Of a DNA stretch of 64,000 nucleotides, positions 1-10,987 are shown one piece after another (within the stretch, counting starts at the first letter, position 1; each line of letters starts with the position of its first letter). The notes below the pieces were generated by a model, which saw nothing but the letters and a program-made list of their open reading frames with translations, did not search any database and was not told the origin of the DNA. Source of the DNA: Multifurca ochricompacta (lineage: Eukaryota > Basidiomycota > Agaricomycetes > Russulales > Russulaceae); assembly GCA_022496185.1 (NCBI GenBank), contig WTXG01000039.1, positions 124,001 to 188,000 on the forward strand. Reading direction: 5' to 3'. Position numbers and translations under genes: made by a program.

Positions 1-662
1 CCTTTCCCCCTTCTCTCGTTGACGCAAGCCCTACAGAACACGTCAAAAGAACGACCCAGGGAAAGTTGGCCGCTGCGACTCAAGTACAATCTGCACAATA
101 CCTCAAGCCGCTTTTCAAGTTATTACGATCCCGAGTGCGTTCTGCAGTACCTTGATGATTTTCTTTTCCACCTCGATATTCAAGCGTTGGTAACCTTTTT
201 AGTCCCTCCCGGATGACATGCTGCCACGTCTGGGAGAGATCGTGCACTACATGCAAAAGCGTCAGTACCAGCGAGCCAACGACGCTTATCTCCGCCTTTC
301 CATTGGCAACGCGCCTTGGCCTATTGGGGTTACCATGGTTGGGTGGGTACTCCTTTTCTGGCTTGGATCGGGCCTATTGAACTTGGGTGTTGATCCGTAT
401 CTTTTACACCCCCTCCTTGGGTTCCCGTCCTGTAGTATCCATGAGCGATCGGCGCGCGAAAAAATTTCCTCAGACCAGGTGGCGCACGTGCTGAATGACG
501 AAGTCAGTCGAAAATACATTCAAAGTTTGAAGCGGTGAGCATGCTGCATGCAACTGGGGTGATCTGACCGTATACTGATCTCCTGTTGTTATTCATTTCA
601 GACTCCTAACGTTCTCACAAACAAAGTATCCCCCAGATGACGTGTCGCAACTTATGGGGTGA
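1..662 (+). CDS. PRP18: Pre-mRNA-splicing factor Prp18, C-terminal part (5' end outside window)
   Basis: This is the conserved C-terminal domain of Prp18, the U5 snRNP-associated factor for the second step of splicing. The spliced exons read YLKPLFK, then a loop, then [28 protein letters not shown] and [21 protein letters not shown], which is the Prp18 signature block almost residue for residue. Exons are about 36-134, 203-342, 436-534 and 602-662. Each junction keeps phase (GG|T ATC gives VGIH; CG|A CTC gives KRLL). The last codons are LMG then TGA at 660-662. The N-terminal half, including any PRP4-like motif, lies left of the window. Family knowledge gives a role in 3' splice-site choice together with Slu7. 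No frame damage is visible here. It converges on JJJ1. Confidence 0.93.
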
Positions 663-1046
663 CAATAATGATATGACATTGAGTTGTTCCGTCACCCATC
701 TTTTTTTTTTTTCCCCTTCGCGATCAGTTTTTCTGAGCGTCTTTCAGTTTGTTCGAGATTCGGTGCGATGCGTTCCGTGTGTTTCTATTTTCTTTCTGTT
801 TTGTTGTTTTTTTTTTTTTCTAAACACTCGATCAAATCATTTGATTTGATAGAGCTTACTTATGGGGGTATGAAACAAATAAACCTAGAAATCTACCCGG
901 TTGCTGTTGTCGACCTTGAACCTATCGCGAAGCATCGCTATACCATCGGAGTTGTTTACGTGCAAATGTGCGAGACTCAGCCGCCGCGTGAACTTTTCGT
1001 TTCGCCGCCGTTCAATCGTTCCAAACGTACATACGAGAATTGAACG
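663..1046. other. Convergent 3' intergenic stretch with T-rich tracts
   Basis: This lies between the Prp18 stop and the JJJ1 stop, so it holds two 3' untranslated regions. There are T runs near 701-712 and 807-820 and an AATAAA-like element near 877. I see no coding exon. Confidence 0.6.
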
Positions 1047-3355
1047 CTATTGCCTACCCTTCGTCGTCTTCGTCGTCTTCTTTCCCCTCTTCTTTGACGT
1101 GTTCTCATCATCACGTGAACCTGCCTTTGCCTCTGCATGACCCTCACGATTGATGTGTTCGAACAACTTTGTTCTGCTTTCAAACGCTTCCCCACAGAAG
1201 TTGCACTGTTCGAGATGATGATAAGTTATCGGTTACGAGGTAAGTTAACCAGAAAATAGTGAGTCACACCCCGGGGATATGGAGACGGCAACTCCCCGGC
1301 AGGGCCCAAGAAGGGTACGAATTAAATAGAAATTTGGTAGGGGGGGAGGAGGGGAGGGAAGGAACTCACTGCACTGCCGCTCCTCGCTTCGCTCTCGCGC
1401 GCTTTCTTCGCCACCTCACGCGCCCTGCGCTTCTCCCGCTTTGACAACTCCCCTTTTGTAGAATTCGCCGCACCGGGATCCTCCTCCCCTCGCAGAACAT
1501 CACCGCTCTTTCCGTCTTGGTTGGGTATCCCCAACGTTGGCGTCTCATGGTTCTCTTCAGATAACTCAGGGTCGCCCCCTGTCCGTTGATGAGCGGACGA
1601 ATGCTGCGAAACACGCACCCGTCCTTTCCGGGACGCTTTTTTGGCTGGTGTATGAGTAATGTCTTTTTTTTGCCTTTGCCTACCAGGACGCGACGAGAAA
1701 TCTTCGCTTTCCGTGGTATCTTCTTCTTTGGGTATGGGTGTTGGAGTCTCCCGATCAGGGGGTGCCTTCAGACCTTTTTCATCCACATGGCCATCAACCA
1801 TTACATCGGCGCCCGCTGTATCTTGGTCATCGACTTCCTCAGCGAATTCGTCGTCGTCATTCTGGCCGAGCTCCAACTCTAGCTCCTCATTTTGCATCTC
1901 CCGTTTCAACTCCTCCACAGCCCGAAGATGCCTCTTGCTCCTCTCGTGGCTATTCCAAGCGGCCTCACTTCTGAACCCCTTGTTGCAAACAATGCATTCC
2001 CATTCCTCATCACCGGCGCCTTCAGCGTGTGCCCATTCCAGGTCTGCTGCGGAGTCACCTGGCTCGGCAACCTTCTGCCATTCCTGGGCAACAAAGATAG
2101 ATTTTGGCACTGGTTTTTTTGGGGTCCCTGTTCCCGAGGTAGAGGCAAGCCCGGGAGACTGTCCCTGGCTTGTGGTATATGCCTTGTAGCGCGGATCACG
2201 CTTACGCACAAACATAACGAGGGTCTACCGGGTTTTGTCACTAAAACGTGTCTGACGATTGATCGTCATCAGCCGTACCCTGACAGTTTCATTGTATTCC
2301 TTGCGTGCCGCATCTCTGGCCTTTTTGTTGTCCTTTTCCATCAGCCTGTAATTGTATTGCGTGAAAACGGCTTGGGGACTCATGATCAAACCCATCACAC
2401 CTACCTCCGTACATGGCGATCGGGTGCCTCTGCAACATTCCACTGGTCAGACCATACAAAATCTTTGTTCGTGACGAAGCTGAGCCAAAAATTGTAGAAC
2501 AGCCGGGCTGCCTCGGAAAGTCGCTCCTTGGATGGCGCGGTCCAGCCCCATGTCGAATAGCCGAATGATGGAAAGTCTACATCGCCGTAATTACGCTCAT
2601 CACTCGCGAGCCTGTCAAACAGATTCCGGAAAATGGCGAAAAAACCCTGTGAGACTTTGGTCAAATGGAACATGCTTCCGACTCAAGAGATTTATGGCCG
2701 CACATTCTCTCCATCATCGAAACCGGACCATATAGAAGGATTCAAGAATGCTTGGAGATGACGGACCGTGAGTCCACGATCGCGTGAACGGGGGGGCGAT
2801 TTGCCAGTCTTAATGTCATTGACGACCGTCTCTACGTCTGGTTCAGGGGCGAGGGCTGACCGATGGGAGTCGTACCAGGCACGTTCCTAAAGATTGCAAA
2901 GATGGTGAGATTTGGATTGAAAAGGTTTCGAACGTCCGAGTAACTCGCCTGCTCGTCGCTGAGAACCTGTCAAGTTGTGTAGGATTAGATGGAGGGGTGG
3001 GGGGTCTCCTCCCTTCGTACTTTTTTTTTTTGGCACACGATTTAATACGTTACACTGCACCCACCTCATATGCCTGCTGTATTACGGCGAAGCGTCGAGT
3101 CGCACCTTCCAGGTCATGATGATTTTTGTCAGGATGATGAATCAACGCAAGGCGTCTGAATGAACGCTGTCATGATGATGACTATCAGATGTAGCCAATA
3201 TGTCATTGCATCGCCCGATTCTTTCTTCGAAAGTGTAAACTCACCCTGATCTCCTCGGCACTAGCATTCTCATCGACTTCGAGGATCGTGTAGTAGTCTT
3301 GGGAAGTGGTATCATCGTCAACCTCTGGTTGTGATCTAGATTCGTGTGCACCCAT
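1047..3355 (-). CDS. JJJ1: Jjj1-type J-domain zinc-finger protein (DNAJC21 family), cytosolic 60S biogenesis
   Basis: The protein starts [15 protein letters not shown] and continues into a J domain ([17 protein letters not shown], then [15 protein letters not shown] with the HPD triad, then an intron after AVIQQAYE). The middle has the family block [11 protein letters not shown]...FGYSTWGW...ARLFYNFW...[11 protein letters not shown] spliced join gives [22 protein letters not shown] first C2H2 finger follows ([23 protein letters not shown]), then an acidic stretch. The last exon (about 1047-1205) encodes a second finger ([18 protein letters not shown]) and a lysine-rich tail. In yeast, Jjj1 works with Ssa Hsp70 and Rei1 to release Arx1 from cytosolic pre-60S particles. 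Both fingers and the HPD are intact. It is head to head with TIM13. Confidence 0.92.
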
Positions 3356-3696
3356 GATAGCTGTAAACCTCTGCAACGGCGGTGGTAAAGAAAGAGTGTC
3401 CCTTCCCCTCTCTCTTCTCTAATCCTCTGTCCTCTGTCTAGTTCTATTATTATTAATTATTAATTAATTAAATTAAATTAAAATTAAATTGATTATGGGT
3501 CGACGGGGGACCGGTCATGATCCTATTCCCATATTAGGAATTATATCACGTGCATTTACATTTACTCCGGTCGTTTTTGTTTTCGTTTCGTTTTCGTTTG
3601 TTTCGACTGGCCTGGCCTCGTCCCCTTTGTCCGCACAACACACAACACACACAAAACAACAACAACAACAACATCAACATCAAAAGTCGGACCGTC
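3356..3696. promoter_or_regulatory. Divergent intergenic region between JJJ1 and TIM13
   Basis: This is 341 bp between two start codons. It contains an AT-only block near 3441-3493 made of TAATTA/AAATTA units, then a T-rich pyrimidine stretch on the TIM13 side and a CA/AAC-rich leader just before the TIM13 ATG. It must carry both core promoters. No specific factor site can be assigned with confidence. Confidence 0.55.
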
Positions 3697-4403
3697 ATGT
3701 CTTCTATCTTTGGCGGCGGCAGCTCAACTTCGGCCGAATTGGCACCCCCCAAAGGTATGCTCAGCCCATGATACCCCCCCTCCCCCCCCCGGCCCCGTTA
3801 CCACCATTCTAAGACCAGCTAATGATGATAATAATAATAAAATACTTCATGGCCCCCCGCAGACCCCAACGCCCGCAAGGAAGCGGTCATGACTTCCGTT
3901 CGCAACGAGCTTGCACTTGCAAACGCCCAGGAACTCATCAACGTACGTGAGCTTCTTTGACGTTTTCCCCCATCCCACGTTATGCGGCGTGGTGTCAACA
4001 AAAGCTCTGCCCACGCAGAAAACAAACGACAAGTGCTACGCAAAATGTGTGACCAAGCCATCCACGTCTCTCTCTGGCTCAGAAGAGGTGCGGCACATAT
4101 CTTTCCACGCACGTTTTACGTCTACCAAGCGTTTAAATCCTTTTTCTTCTTTTTTTTTTTGGTTGTTTGTTTGTGATTTGTGATTTGTGATTTTCTTCCC
4201 TTCTTTCCTGCATTCGGTCCCCCCCGGCATATAGACGTGTCTTTCACGTTGCTTCGACCGGTACATGGAAGCTTGTAAGCGCGCCACCTGGGAATACCAC
4301 CCGTGTCGTTAAAGGTGCTGACAAATTAATCCCTCCAGTCAACATCGTGAGCCGCACCTATACTGCGCGTCTTGCCAAGGAGCGCTTGGAGGGGCAACTT
4401 TGA
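3697..4403 (+). CDS. TIM13: Mitochondrial intermembrane-space chaperone Tim13
   Basis: Five short exons splice into a protein of about 103 residues beginning MSSIFGGGSSTSAELAPPK. The twin CX3C motif that defines small Tim proteins is present: C52-YAK-C56 and C71-LSR-C75, with 14 residues between the pairs. In yeast Tim13 forms a hexamer with Tim8 and ferries inner-membrane precursors such as Tim23 across the intermembrane space; the cysteines are oxidised by Mia40. All four introns are 50-100 nt and in phase (for example GAA GCT T|TC AAC gives EAFNIV). The stop is TGA at 4401-4403. No targeting presequence is expected for this family. The call of Tim13 over Tim8, 9 or 10 rests on the sequence around the second motif (CFDRYMEAFNIVSRTY). 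Confidence 0.93.
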
Positions 4404-5032
4404 GCGCGTCGGCTTGATCCCCTAGGGTATGGGAACCTTCGTGGTCAATACCTCAGTGGCTGCGGTAACTGCGTCTAGCCGTTCTTTAGCCGAACGTACT
4501 ACCGTGGATGACGGGTCCGGACCTGGCAATAGGTACAAGCTGGATTTTTTTTTTTTTTGGGGGGGGGGAGGGGGGAGGAGTTGGGGGGTGTATCCAAAAA
4601 TGATCGCTGAAAGGATCTTTCTTTATTTGCCGTCACAATCGAGATGAACAGCAGAAAAAAAAAAGAGGGAAAAAAAAAAGGATCTCAACAGTGTAACGTC
4701 ACGAAGCCCCTTGCAGCGGATCATGGAAAGCCGTGATGATGGCGGTAACAGTGAAACAACACCAAGACCAAGGATTTTCGAGTCGTGAACGAACAAGTGA
4801 GAGCAACAGAGATACAAGCTTTGCGAGACGTGTCCTGAGTACCGGGCAACCGTACGTATGATAATGTCCAGAACAGTGCTAAAGAACAATTGGTATGTAA
4901 AGATGCCCTTCATTATGTATCGTAGTAGAGGAAGGAAGATAGGCAACGAGAACACGCGAACAATACGTTAAACACAACAAATGATATGTAAGACACCTCA
5001 CTGAAGGATCCAACGAATCAGCACCTGTGTGG
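4404..5032. other. Convergent 3' region with a T14/G-rich tract
   Basis: This is the 3' side of TIM13 and of the homeodomain gene. A T run at about 4544-4558 runs directly into a G-rich stretch (about 4559-4590). A/G runs follow near 4653-4680. No exon with recognisable protein similarity was found, although short open frames exist. Confidence 0.5.
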
Positions 5033-7000
5033 CTACACCCCATGCTTCCCATTAGTATTGAGGCCATTGCCAAACGGTAGTGACACCGACACAGGCGCTT
5101 GCCCGAGCATCTGGGTCGTTTGATGTCGCGGATATTGTTGCGGAGCAAGGGGTTGTGATGGCGGTGTCGGCGCAAGTTCAAAATGAGGATGAGACGGGGG
5201 CGCAGACGCAGGTGGCACGGGTATAGAGTAAGCGTTCCCTTGTCCGATATATGGAGATTGCTGCCCGGCAGGAGACACATGAGCATAGCTGCCAAGGTGA
5301 GACTGTGGCCTCGGAATAGGAACTTCGATGGGGTATAGAGACATAGTAGAATAGCTTGATGAGGATGAGGCAGCGGATAATGGATAGGATGAATAAGCAC
5401 TCGGCGGGGGAGAAGAAGAACTAGCCGTAAGCGCGAGGTGGGAGTGAGGTGATGTTCCGAGAGAGTCGCCGTACGCGGTTGTGTCCGCTGAATTGTCATG
5501 GGGTATTTGGATTCCAGGAAACGAGTAGCGTTTCGGTACGTCCGCCACCAAATGAATATCTCGCCCCGTGTCAATGGCACCTCCACCAAACGGTGGGCGG
5601 TATCCGTGAGTCTCACCCACGAGGCTGAGAGATAAAGGAACAGGGTGATGTTGTTCGAGAGAAAGGCCCGAAGGAAGCTCTGGTCGCACGTAAGTCGGGC
5701 AACGCAAGCGAATATCCGAGCTGGGAGCGGTCTGAAAATTCCGCAGGACGTGCGCGAGTTGCACGGCAGAGCCAACAAGGTTGTGACGAAGAACTTTGGT
5801 GGCCTGCATGCCCTCAGTCCAGTCCGCGCAGCGTTTCCATGAGCGTACAGGACGCCCTCCGGTGGGGGGTGTCATGATGTCCTCCAGATAGAAGAGGGGT
5901 GGCTGGGAGAGGAAGAATGAAGCGAGGCCAGAGCCAGGTGCCGCGTTGACAAACTCCGTCTGAACGATGGTGTCGAAAGGTATTTCCATTTTGAAGCCGT
6001 ACGCTGATGAATGAATGAACCAGATCAGACAATTTCGCGACTCGCAGACGTAGGCGACAAGGTCATGTCTGCTGATCTGGGTGGCTATCCGTCGCCATGT
6101 TCCGATGGTGAGATCCGTACAAGGTATGATTGTAACGGCTGCGCGTCGGCCAGTAAAAAAAAGACTTCAGTATATTCCACGCCTGCCAAATGTTAAGTTT
6201 GGATGGGACTTACGCTCGTTCTCGTGAATAAGACTGTGCAGATCTGCATCATATCCAGGAAGTAACTCAGGTGGGGAGGTGGGCGGCGTGGAATCTGTCC
6301 TCCCCTTTCCTTTCCCATTGAGCAATTTTGCCTTTGCACGCCTGGACCGCCACGGCCGCCGCTTCAGTGTCGGCATGGAGATAGCATAGGAAAGGATGGC
6401 TCACCTATTTTGGAACCAAATCTGAGTCTGACGTTCCTGCATGCCCAGCAGCTCGCTGATCTCCCGCCTCCGCGCTGCGGTCGGGCTCCTATCCATGCTA
6501 AAAATCGCTCTAGGTGGACGAGCTGGTCTGGTGTGACCCGGGATCGCTTTCGTTTCTCCCTCTCAGCGCCGCCACTTCTGCTACCACCCGCCGGGACTTG
6601 ACGCTGGCTTACATCGGGTGACGAGACGACTTCAGCGTCCAGGTTAGGGGAAAACGCGTCGTTGCTCCCCGATTCTGGTTGTCCACCGGGAGATTTTGTG
6701 ACAGATTCGGACTGGGGTGAAGACATGGGTGAATCTGTGGGAGGGAACTCAGGTTCTTCGTTGGGATCCTGCTTTAAAGAGGAGAAAGCGACTGCAGGTT
6801 GAGAAGCGATGTGTAGAGGATGACCGTTGTGGTGCTCGTCCCTGGCTTTAGAAAAAAAAAAAAAGCTAGATTGTGAGAGGTGATGGTCGTGTCGTAATTG
6901 GAACCTATAACTCACGTTCCATTGAAGGGAAATCCCAAGTCGACTTGCGGGTCAGTAGCGTCACCGCCAGGTTGATTAGTAGATGTTGGATGGGGGTTGG
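5033..7000 (-). CDS. Homeodomain transcription factor with conserved fungal C-terminal block (Phx1-like); 5' end unresolved, one apparent frameshift
   Basis: Coding exons are about 6916-7000+, 6405-6845, 6214-6341 and 5033-6138. A Ser/Pro-rich N-terminal region leads into a homeodomain (KRKRSRVTPDQLVHLERF, then SMDRSPTAARRREISELLG, then QIWFQNR|RAKAK). The intron falls inside WFQNRR, a normal place. Between LERF and SMDRSP the frame changes at a run of five T (plus strand A5 at 6500-6504); six T would give a seamless homeodomain. After a spacer, exon 4 begins VTIIPCTDLTIGTWRR and runs through CNLIW-like and YGFKMEIPFDTIVQTEF segments, a block shared by fungal Phx1-type factors, before a low-complexity Ser/Pro/Gln tail. 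The frame is open upstream to about 7330 with no in-frame ATG, so a first exon is missing from this model. DNA targets are unknown. Confidence 0.8.
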
Positions 7001-7020
7001 GGGTTGAGGAGAGAATGGAG

Positions 7021-7090
7021 GAAGCGGAAGGGGAAGGGGAAGGGGAAGGGAAGGGAGGGGAAGGGAGGGGAAGGGAGGAAGGGAGGGAAA
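7021..7090. repeat. GGAAGG/GGGA purine microsatellite
   Basis: About 70 bases of almost pure G and A built from GGAAGG and GGGAAGG units, upstream of the homeodomain gene's first recognised exon. Long purine strands of this type can form triplexes and slip in replication. Confidence 0.8.
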
Positions 7091-8225
7091 GATAGATGAA
7101 GCAAAGTCCTGGATGGATTAAGCTAGTCAGACAGAAAAGAGTTGAGTGGAGATTCGGGTCGTAGACGGGCGCTCTGCAATGTGCGGTGCCAGTTGGGTGG
7201 GTCTGGTCAGGGCGCGTGGTGTGCGTGAAACCGATGATCGGGATGGGATGGGACGGAATCTCGATCAGATGAGTGCACCAATGAGAATAAGAAAAAGCGA
7301 CAAAAGCGTGGTGAGACCAATTGGAGGAGAGTCAACGGAACGGGTGAGGGTGAGGGTTGTATCTTTTCATTCGCGAACGGAAGGGATGATAAGACAAACC
7401 AGGTGGGGATAAGACCCCCAGGCTCCGATGTTACGGAAGGAGAAGGAGAAGGAGAAGGGCGCAAGGGGACAGTCCCACGGAGCCTGTTGCAGATTCAGAG
7501 CGAGCGAGAAGGCATCAATGTCGAGAGCTTGAGAAGGTTAGCCGGTGTAACGTGCAGTTCGATCTCATTTCTCCAGGAACGAGACTGGAATTTGGCGCTC
7601 GGCTGGCAAGGGAACGCGCGCGTTTCACCATCCTGAGCGCAGGTGCCCAAAAGGAATCCTTGACCACATAGTGCGGTGTGAGCGGGGAAAACCGCGAGCC
7701 CGTCCGATCAGAGTTGTGCTAACTAAGGAGTCCGCTCCGAGGAGAGGAGGGAGAGAAGTTTGATGACTCAAGTGGAGGGGGCACGGTAAGTTTTCTTAGC
7801 ACAAGATAAGGGATCTCGACAAACACGGCCCCCGGTTTGAGGTCGTTCCTGCGGGTGACAGCACCGCCGCAACGCACGTACGTCAGAAGGAGGGGCCCAA
7901 GGCGTTGGATGAATTGCGTTGAGGGCGCGTTACGGACTCTGTCAGAGGGGAAAATGTTACGCTTGTAACCGGGAAAAAGGCCTGGAACTTGGCAAGTAGG
8001 AGCGGAGGAGCCGTAAACGGACAAGGAAATGATTGTCGGGGTCGGGAAGAAGGCACCGGGTCCGGGGTTGCTATGTAGAAGGGGTTGTTGAACATAAACA
8101 TAACATCTGGCGTGTGGCATCACGAACGACTCGGAAAGTTCTGATCGGTTGTGTGAGTGACAGCGACAACGGGGAACGGGAAATCATCCCCTCAAAATTC
8201 AATTCCGCCGGCCTAAACTCAGTTA

Positions 8226-8280
8226 GAGAGAAAGAGAAAGAGAAAGAGAAAGAGAAAGAGAAAGAGAAAAAGAAAAAGAG
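8226..8280. repeat. (GAGAAA)n hexanucleotide microsatellite
   Basis: Eight or nine near-perfect GAGAAA units, ending in AAAAAG variants. It lies in the gene-poor stretch with no coding model over it. Confidence 0.85.
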
Positions 8281-8971
8281 AGATGAGTCCACTCTATGAA
8301 CGCACATTACATGCATGCATGGAACATACCATACATACAAATAATGAGATGAGGATACTTGGAATTGACTTGACTCTGCTCTGCTCTATGACACTCTAAA
8401 CACTTCCATTTCTCTCTATCTATCTCTATTTCATTTCATTTCCATTCCCTTCTTATTCTTTTAATTCTTTCTCACCAACAACCATCCTCTTCTCCTTGAC
8501 TTGACTTGATATAAACCTGCTTAAACACACCCGTTTCCCGTTTGCTGGTATTGGTTTGAATCAAGTTCGAACCATAATTCAAACTGAATCGATTCCCCAC
8601 GTTCCTTCCCCTTCCCCGAACCCACACTTCCAACCATCTGGCCATCAAGCACAGCCTCATCATCCCCATCCCTCCCCTACGCCCATCCCTCTATCGTTTT
8701 TTTTTTCGCTCGCATTGAATTGAGTTGGGGTCATGAGTACGCCCAAGAAGGTAATTTAAAAAAAGAAAAGAAAAGAAAAGCAAATAACGTGTGCGAGTTT
8801 ATACTTGCCTTTGAAATTTGAATAAACAACCCACAAATCGCCCAGAGCTATACTTACGAGGTGCGATAGACACAAAAACAGACAGACAGACAAAGCAAGA
8901 AGGAGCGCAGAGAGAAGGAGAAGAGGCTATCATACCACCCACTTACACGTCCACCCGATGAGGCGAAGTTG

Positions 8972-10426
8972 CTAGTATCGCGGTCGCTTCGTGTCTCGGT
9001 CGTCGAATCCTCCTCCGGGACCCTCGCGCTTGAGATATCCTCGGTCTCCGCCAAAACCGCCAGGACCACCACCACCTTGAGGACCGAAACCTGGACCCCC
9101 TCCGGGGGGACCATACCCACCTGGCCCACCGCCTGGCCCGGAGGGTCCTCCATACCTGCCAGGCGGTGGGCCGTCGTTGAACCCACCGCCTTGGTAGCCC
9201 AAACCACCTCCCCTGCCCCTAAGGGAAGGAATCGGCATCAGACCGACACACCCTAATAGTCAAAGACCACACCAACCTATAACCGCCTCCGCCCCTCGTC
9301 GACCCAAATTCATCTCGGCCCCCTCTGAAGCCGCCCCCGCCACCTCCACCGCCTCCCCGGAAGCCACCTCCACCCCGGTTTTCGAATCCGCCTCTGTCTC
9401 CATACCCTCCACGTCCTCCGCCGAATCCACGTCCGCCTCCACGGAAGCCACCACGACCGCGGTCGAAACCTCCCCGGAAACCCCCCCTGTTGCTACTGCC
9501 GCCACCGCCGCCACCGCTGCCACCGGGGCCACCACTACCACCGCTGGGACCACTGCCGGCACCCCCGTATGAAGATTCGACAGGTTTGGGACGGCCACCA
9601 AGACCGCCTCCCAAGCGGCGTGGCTTCCACCCGCGCACAGTGCGTCCTCGCTCGACGTCGACCAAGATACGCTTTCCCATGATGTGTAGGCCATCTGATT
9701 CCTTGTAGGCAGCTAGAATGGTGAGTAAACCAAGTGAGTCGACTGGGTTAGCAAGCGTCCACGTGACAAAAGAAAATTGCGAGGTCTCAATAACCTTTCA
9801 TATCGCGTTCTCGCTCATAGACAATGAACGCGTAGCCACGGCTACGTCCCTTCTTTTCTTTCACAATTCTGACCCGTTCAATGGTGCCGTAAATTTCGAA
9901 TTCCCTGCGAAGGTCACTCTCCGTCGTGTTCTTGTGCTGTGAAATGATTGATTAGCTTGAGGGTGATTGCACATATTTAAATTAAATACGCACGAGTCGG
10001 GAAATGAATAAGGTCTTATAAGGATCACCCACTGCTTGCGAGTCCTCCTGGGGTTTATCTTGAGACGTGTACAAGTGCATTTAGTAGGGAATCCACTAAA
10101 AATGAAAAGACTAACGTACAAGACTCTCTAGCCTGTTGAAACTCTTCTGCTCTCTTCTTTTGCCGCTCCTCACGTCGTACTTGACGTTTTATTTCCTCGG
10201 CAAGAGTAAAGGCGGGCTCCTCTCCTTCCTCCATTCCTTCGGCGTTGCCATTTGCTAGTCCAGCCATGGCACCTTCCTTCAGCATAGCAAGAAGAGAGCC
10301 GACGCCGGAGACATCTTTTTTGGTGACACGGTCTATATCCTTATCGACGGGGCGTGTATAGGGGAGTGGGGGTCGGGGAGCAAAGAGTTTGAGTAGGTTC
10401 GGAGGAAGAAGGTGTGTACCCGGCAT
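8972..10426 (-). CDS. SNP1: U1 snRNP 70-kDa protein (U1-70K/Snp1)
   Basis: The N-terminus ([23 protein letters not shown]) is the U1-70K domain that wraps the U1 snRNP core. An Arg/Glu/Lys helix follows ([23 protein letters not shown]). The RRM is spread over three exons: RNP2 is TLFISRL, RNP1 is RGYAFIVY. The family-specific tail after the RRM is plain ([27 protein letters not shown]). The C-terminus is a long RGG/Gly-rich region in two exons ending DTKRPRY at 8972. It binds U1 stem-loop I and helps define 5' splice sites. All junctions are in phase and the gene looks intact. Large open frames on the opposite strand over 9260-9708 are shadows of the Gly-rich codons. It is divergent from COX10. 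Confidence 0.95.
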
Positions 10427-10987
10427 GGTGGAATGCTTGCCAAGGTGTGTGAGGTGTGTGACCCCAGTGATTAATTAAAGCGCAAAAAATAGAAAATGAG
10501 TGCGCGTTGTACGAATAAGACGGGTTATGAGAGAATGGGACCCGTTGTTTGGGTTTGAGGAAGGACTCGCTGTGTGCGTTGCTGTTGCGTTGTTGTTTAT
10601 TTTGTTGTTGTGTGTTGTGTGTGTGTGGTGAAGTGAAACCCACTTATTTAAAACTCCGAATGGAAACTCTCTTATTTTACGGCATCTCCCGGCTGAGGTT
10701 CATTGGGATTGGGATTGCCCTTTCCCTTTCCTTTGCCTGCCATCCTGCCATATTGGCCGGGTCGCTTATCGTTATCCCCTATCCCCTATATCCCTATCCC
10801 TTATCCCTCTATATCCCTTATCCTCCCACTCTCTCTCTACACACAGGTCTGAACAGGCGCACAGACACAATTTATCTTTCAGAAGCTTCAGAAGCAGAAG
10901 CAGAAGCAGAAAAGATAAGCTGAGGTTTGTTTCATTTATTTATTGTATCATTCGTGCACGCGAGAATTTATTTTCATTAACTAAGTT
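10427..10987. promoter_or_regulatory. Divergent intergenic region between U1-70K and COX10 with simple repeats
   Basis: This is 561 bp between two start codons. It holds a GTTGTTGTGTGT tract near 10595-10627, CCCTATC/CCCTTATC-type pyrimidine repeats near 10775-10835, and a GAAGCA hexamer array at 10881-10911. No coding exon was recognised. Confidence 0.55.
10881..10911. repeat. (AGAAGC)n hexanucleotide repeat
   Basis: About five units of AGAAGC/AGAAGCTTC just upstream of COX10, probably in its 5' leader. Confidence 0.75.

Larger units (their letters stand above)
7001..8971. other. Gene-poor stretch of about 2 kb, purine repeats
   Basis: This separates the homeodomain gene from the U1-70K 3' end. 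It should contain the missing first exon and the promoter of the homeodomain gene. I recognised no protein similarity on either strand. Two simple repeats are listed separately. Around 8734 an ATG is followed by a GTAATT donor-like site, but nothing coding could be joined to it. Confidence 0.5.

Noticed and set aside
8560..8600. TTCGAACC element that recalls a tRNA T loop
   Set aside because: No matching acceptor stem, D arm or anticodon arm could be drawn around it.
8734..8760. Start codon followed by GTAATT donor-like site (MSTPKK)
   Set aside because: No continuing exon with similarity was found before the U1-70K 3' end.
9260..9708. Long open frames overlapping the U1-70K RGG region on both strands, including a Pro-rich plus-strand frame
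   Set aside because: They are shadows of GGN/CGN codons; the minus-strand RGG frame continues the U1-70K family sequence and the others do not.
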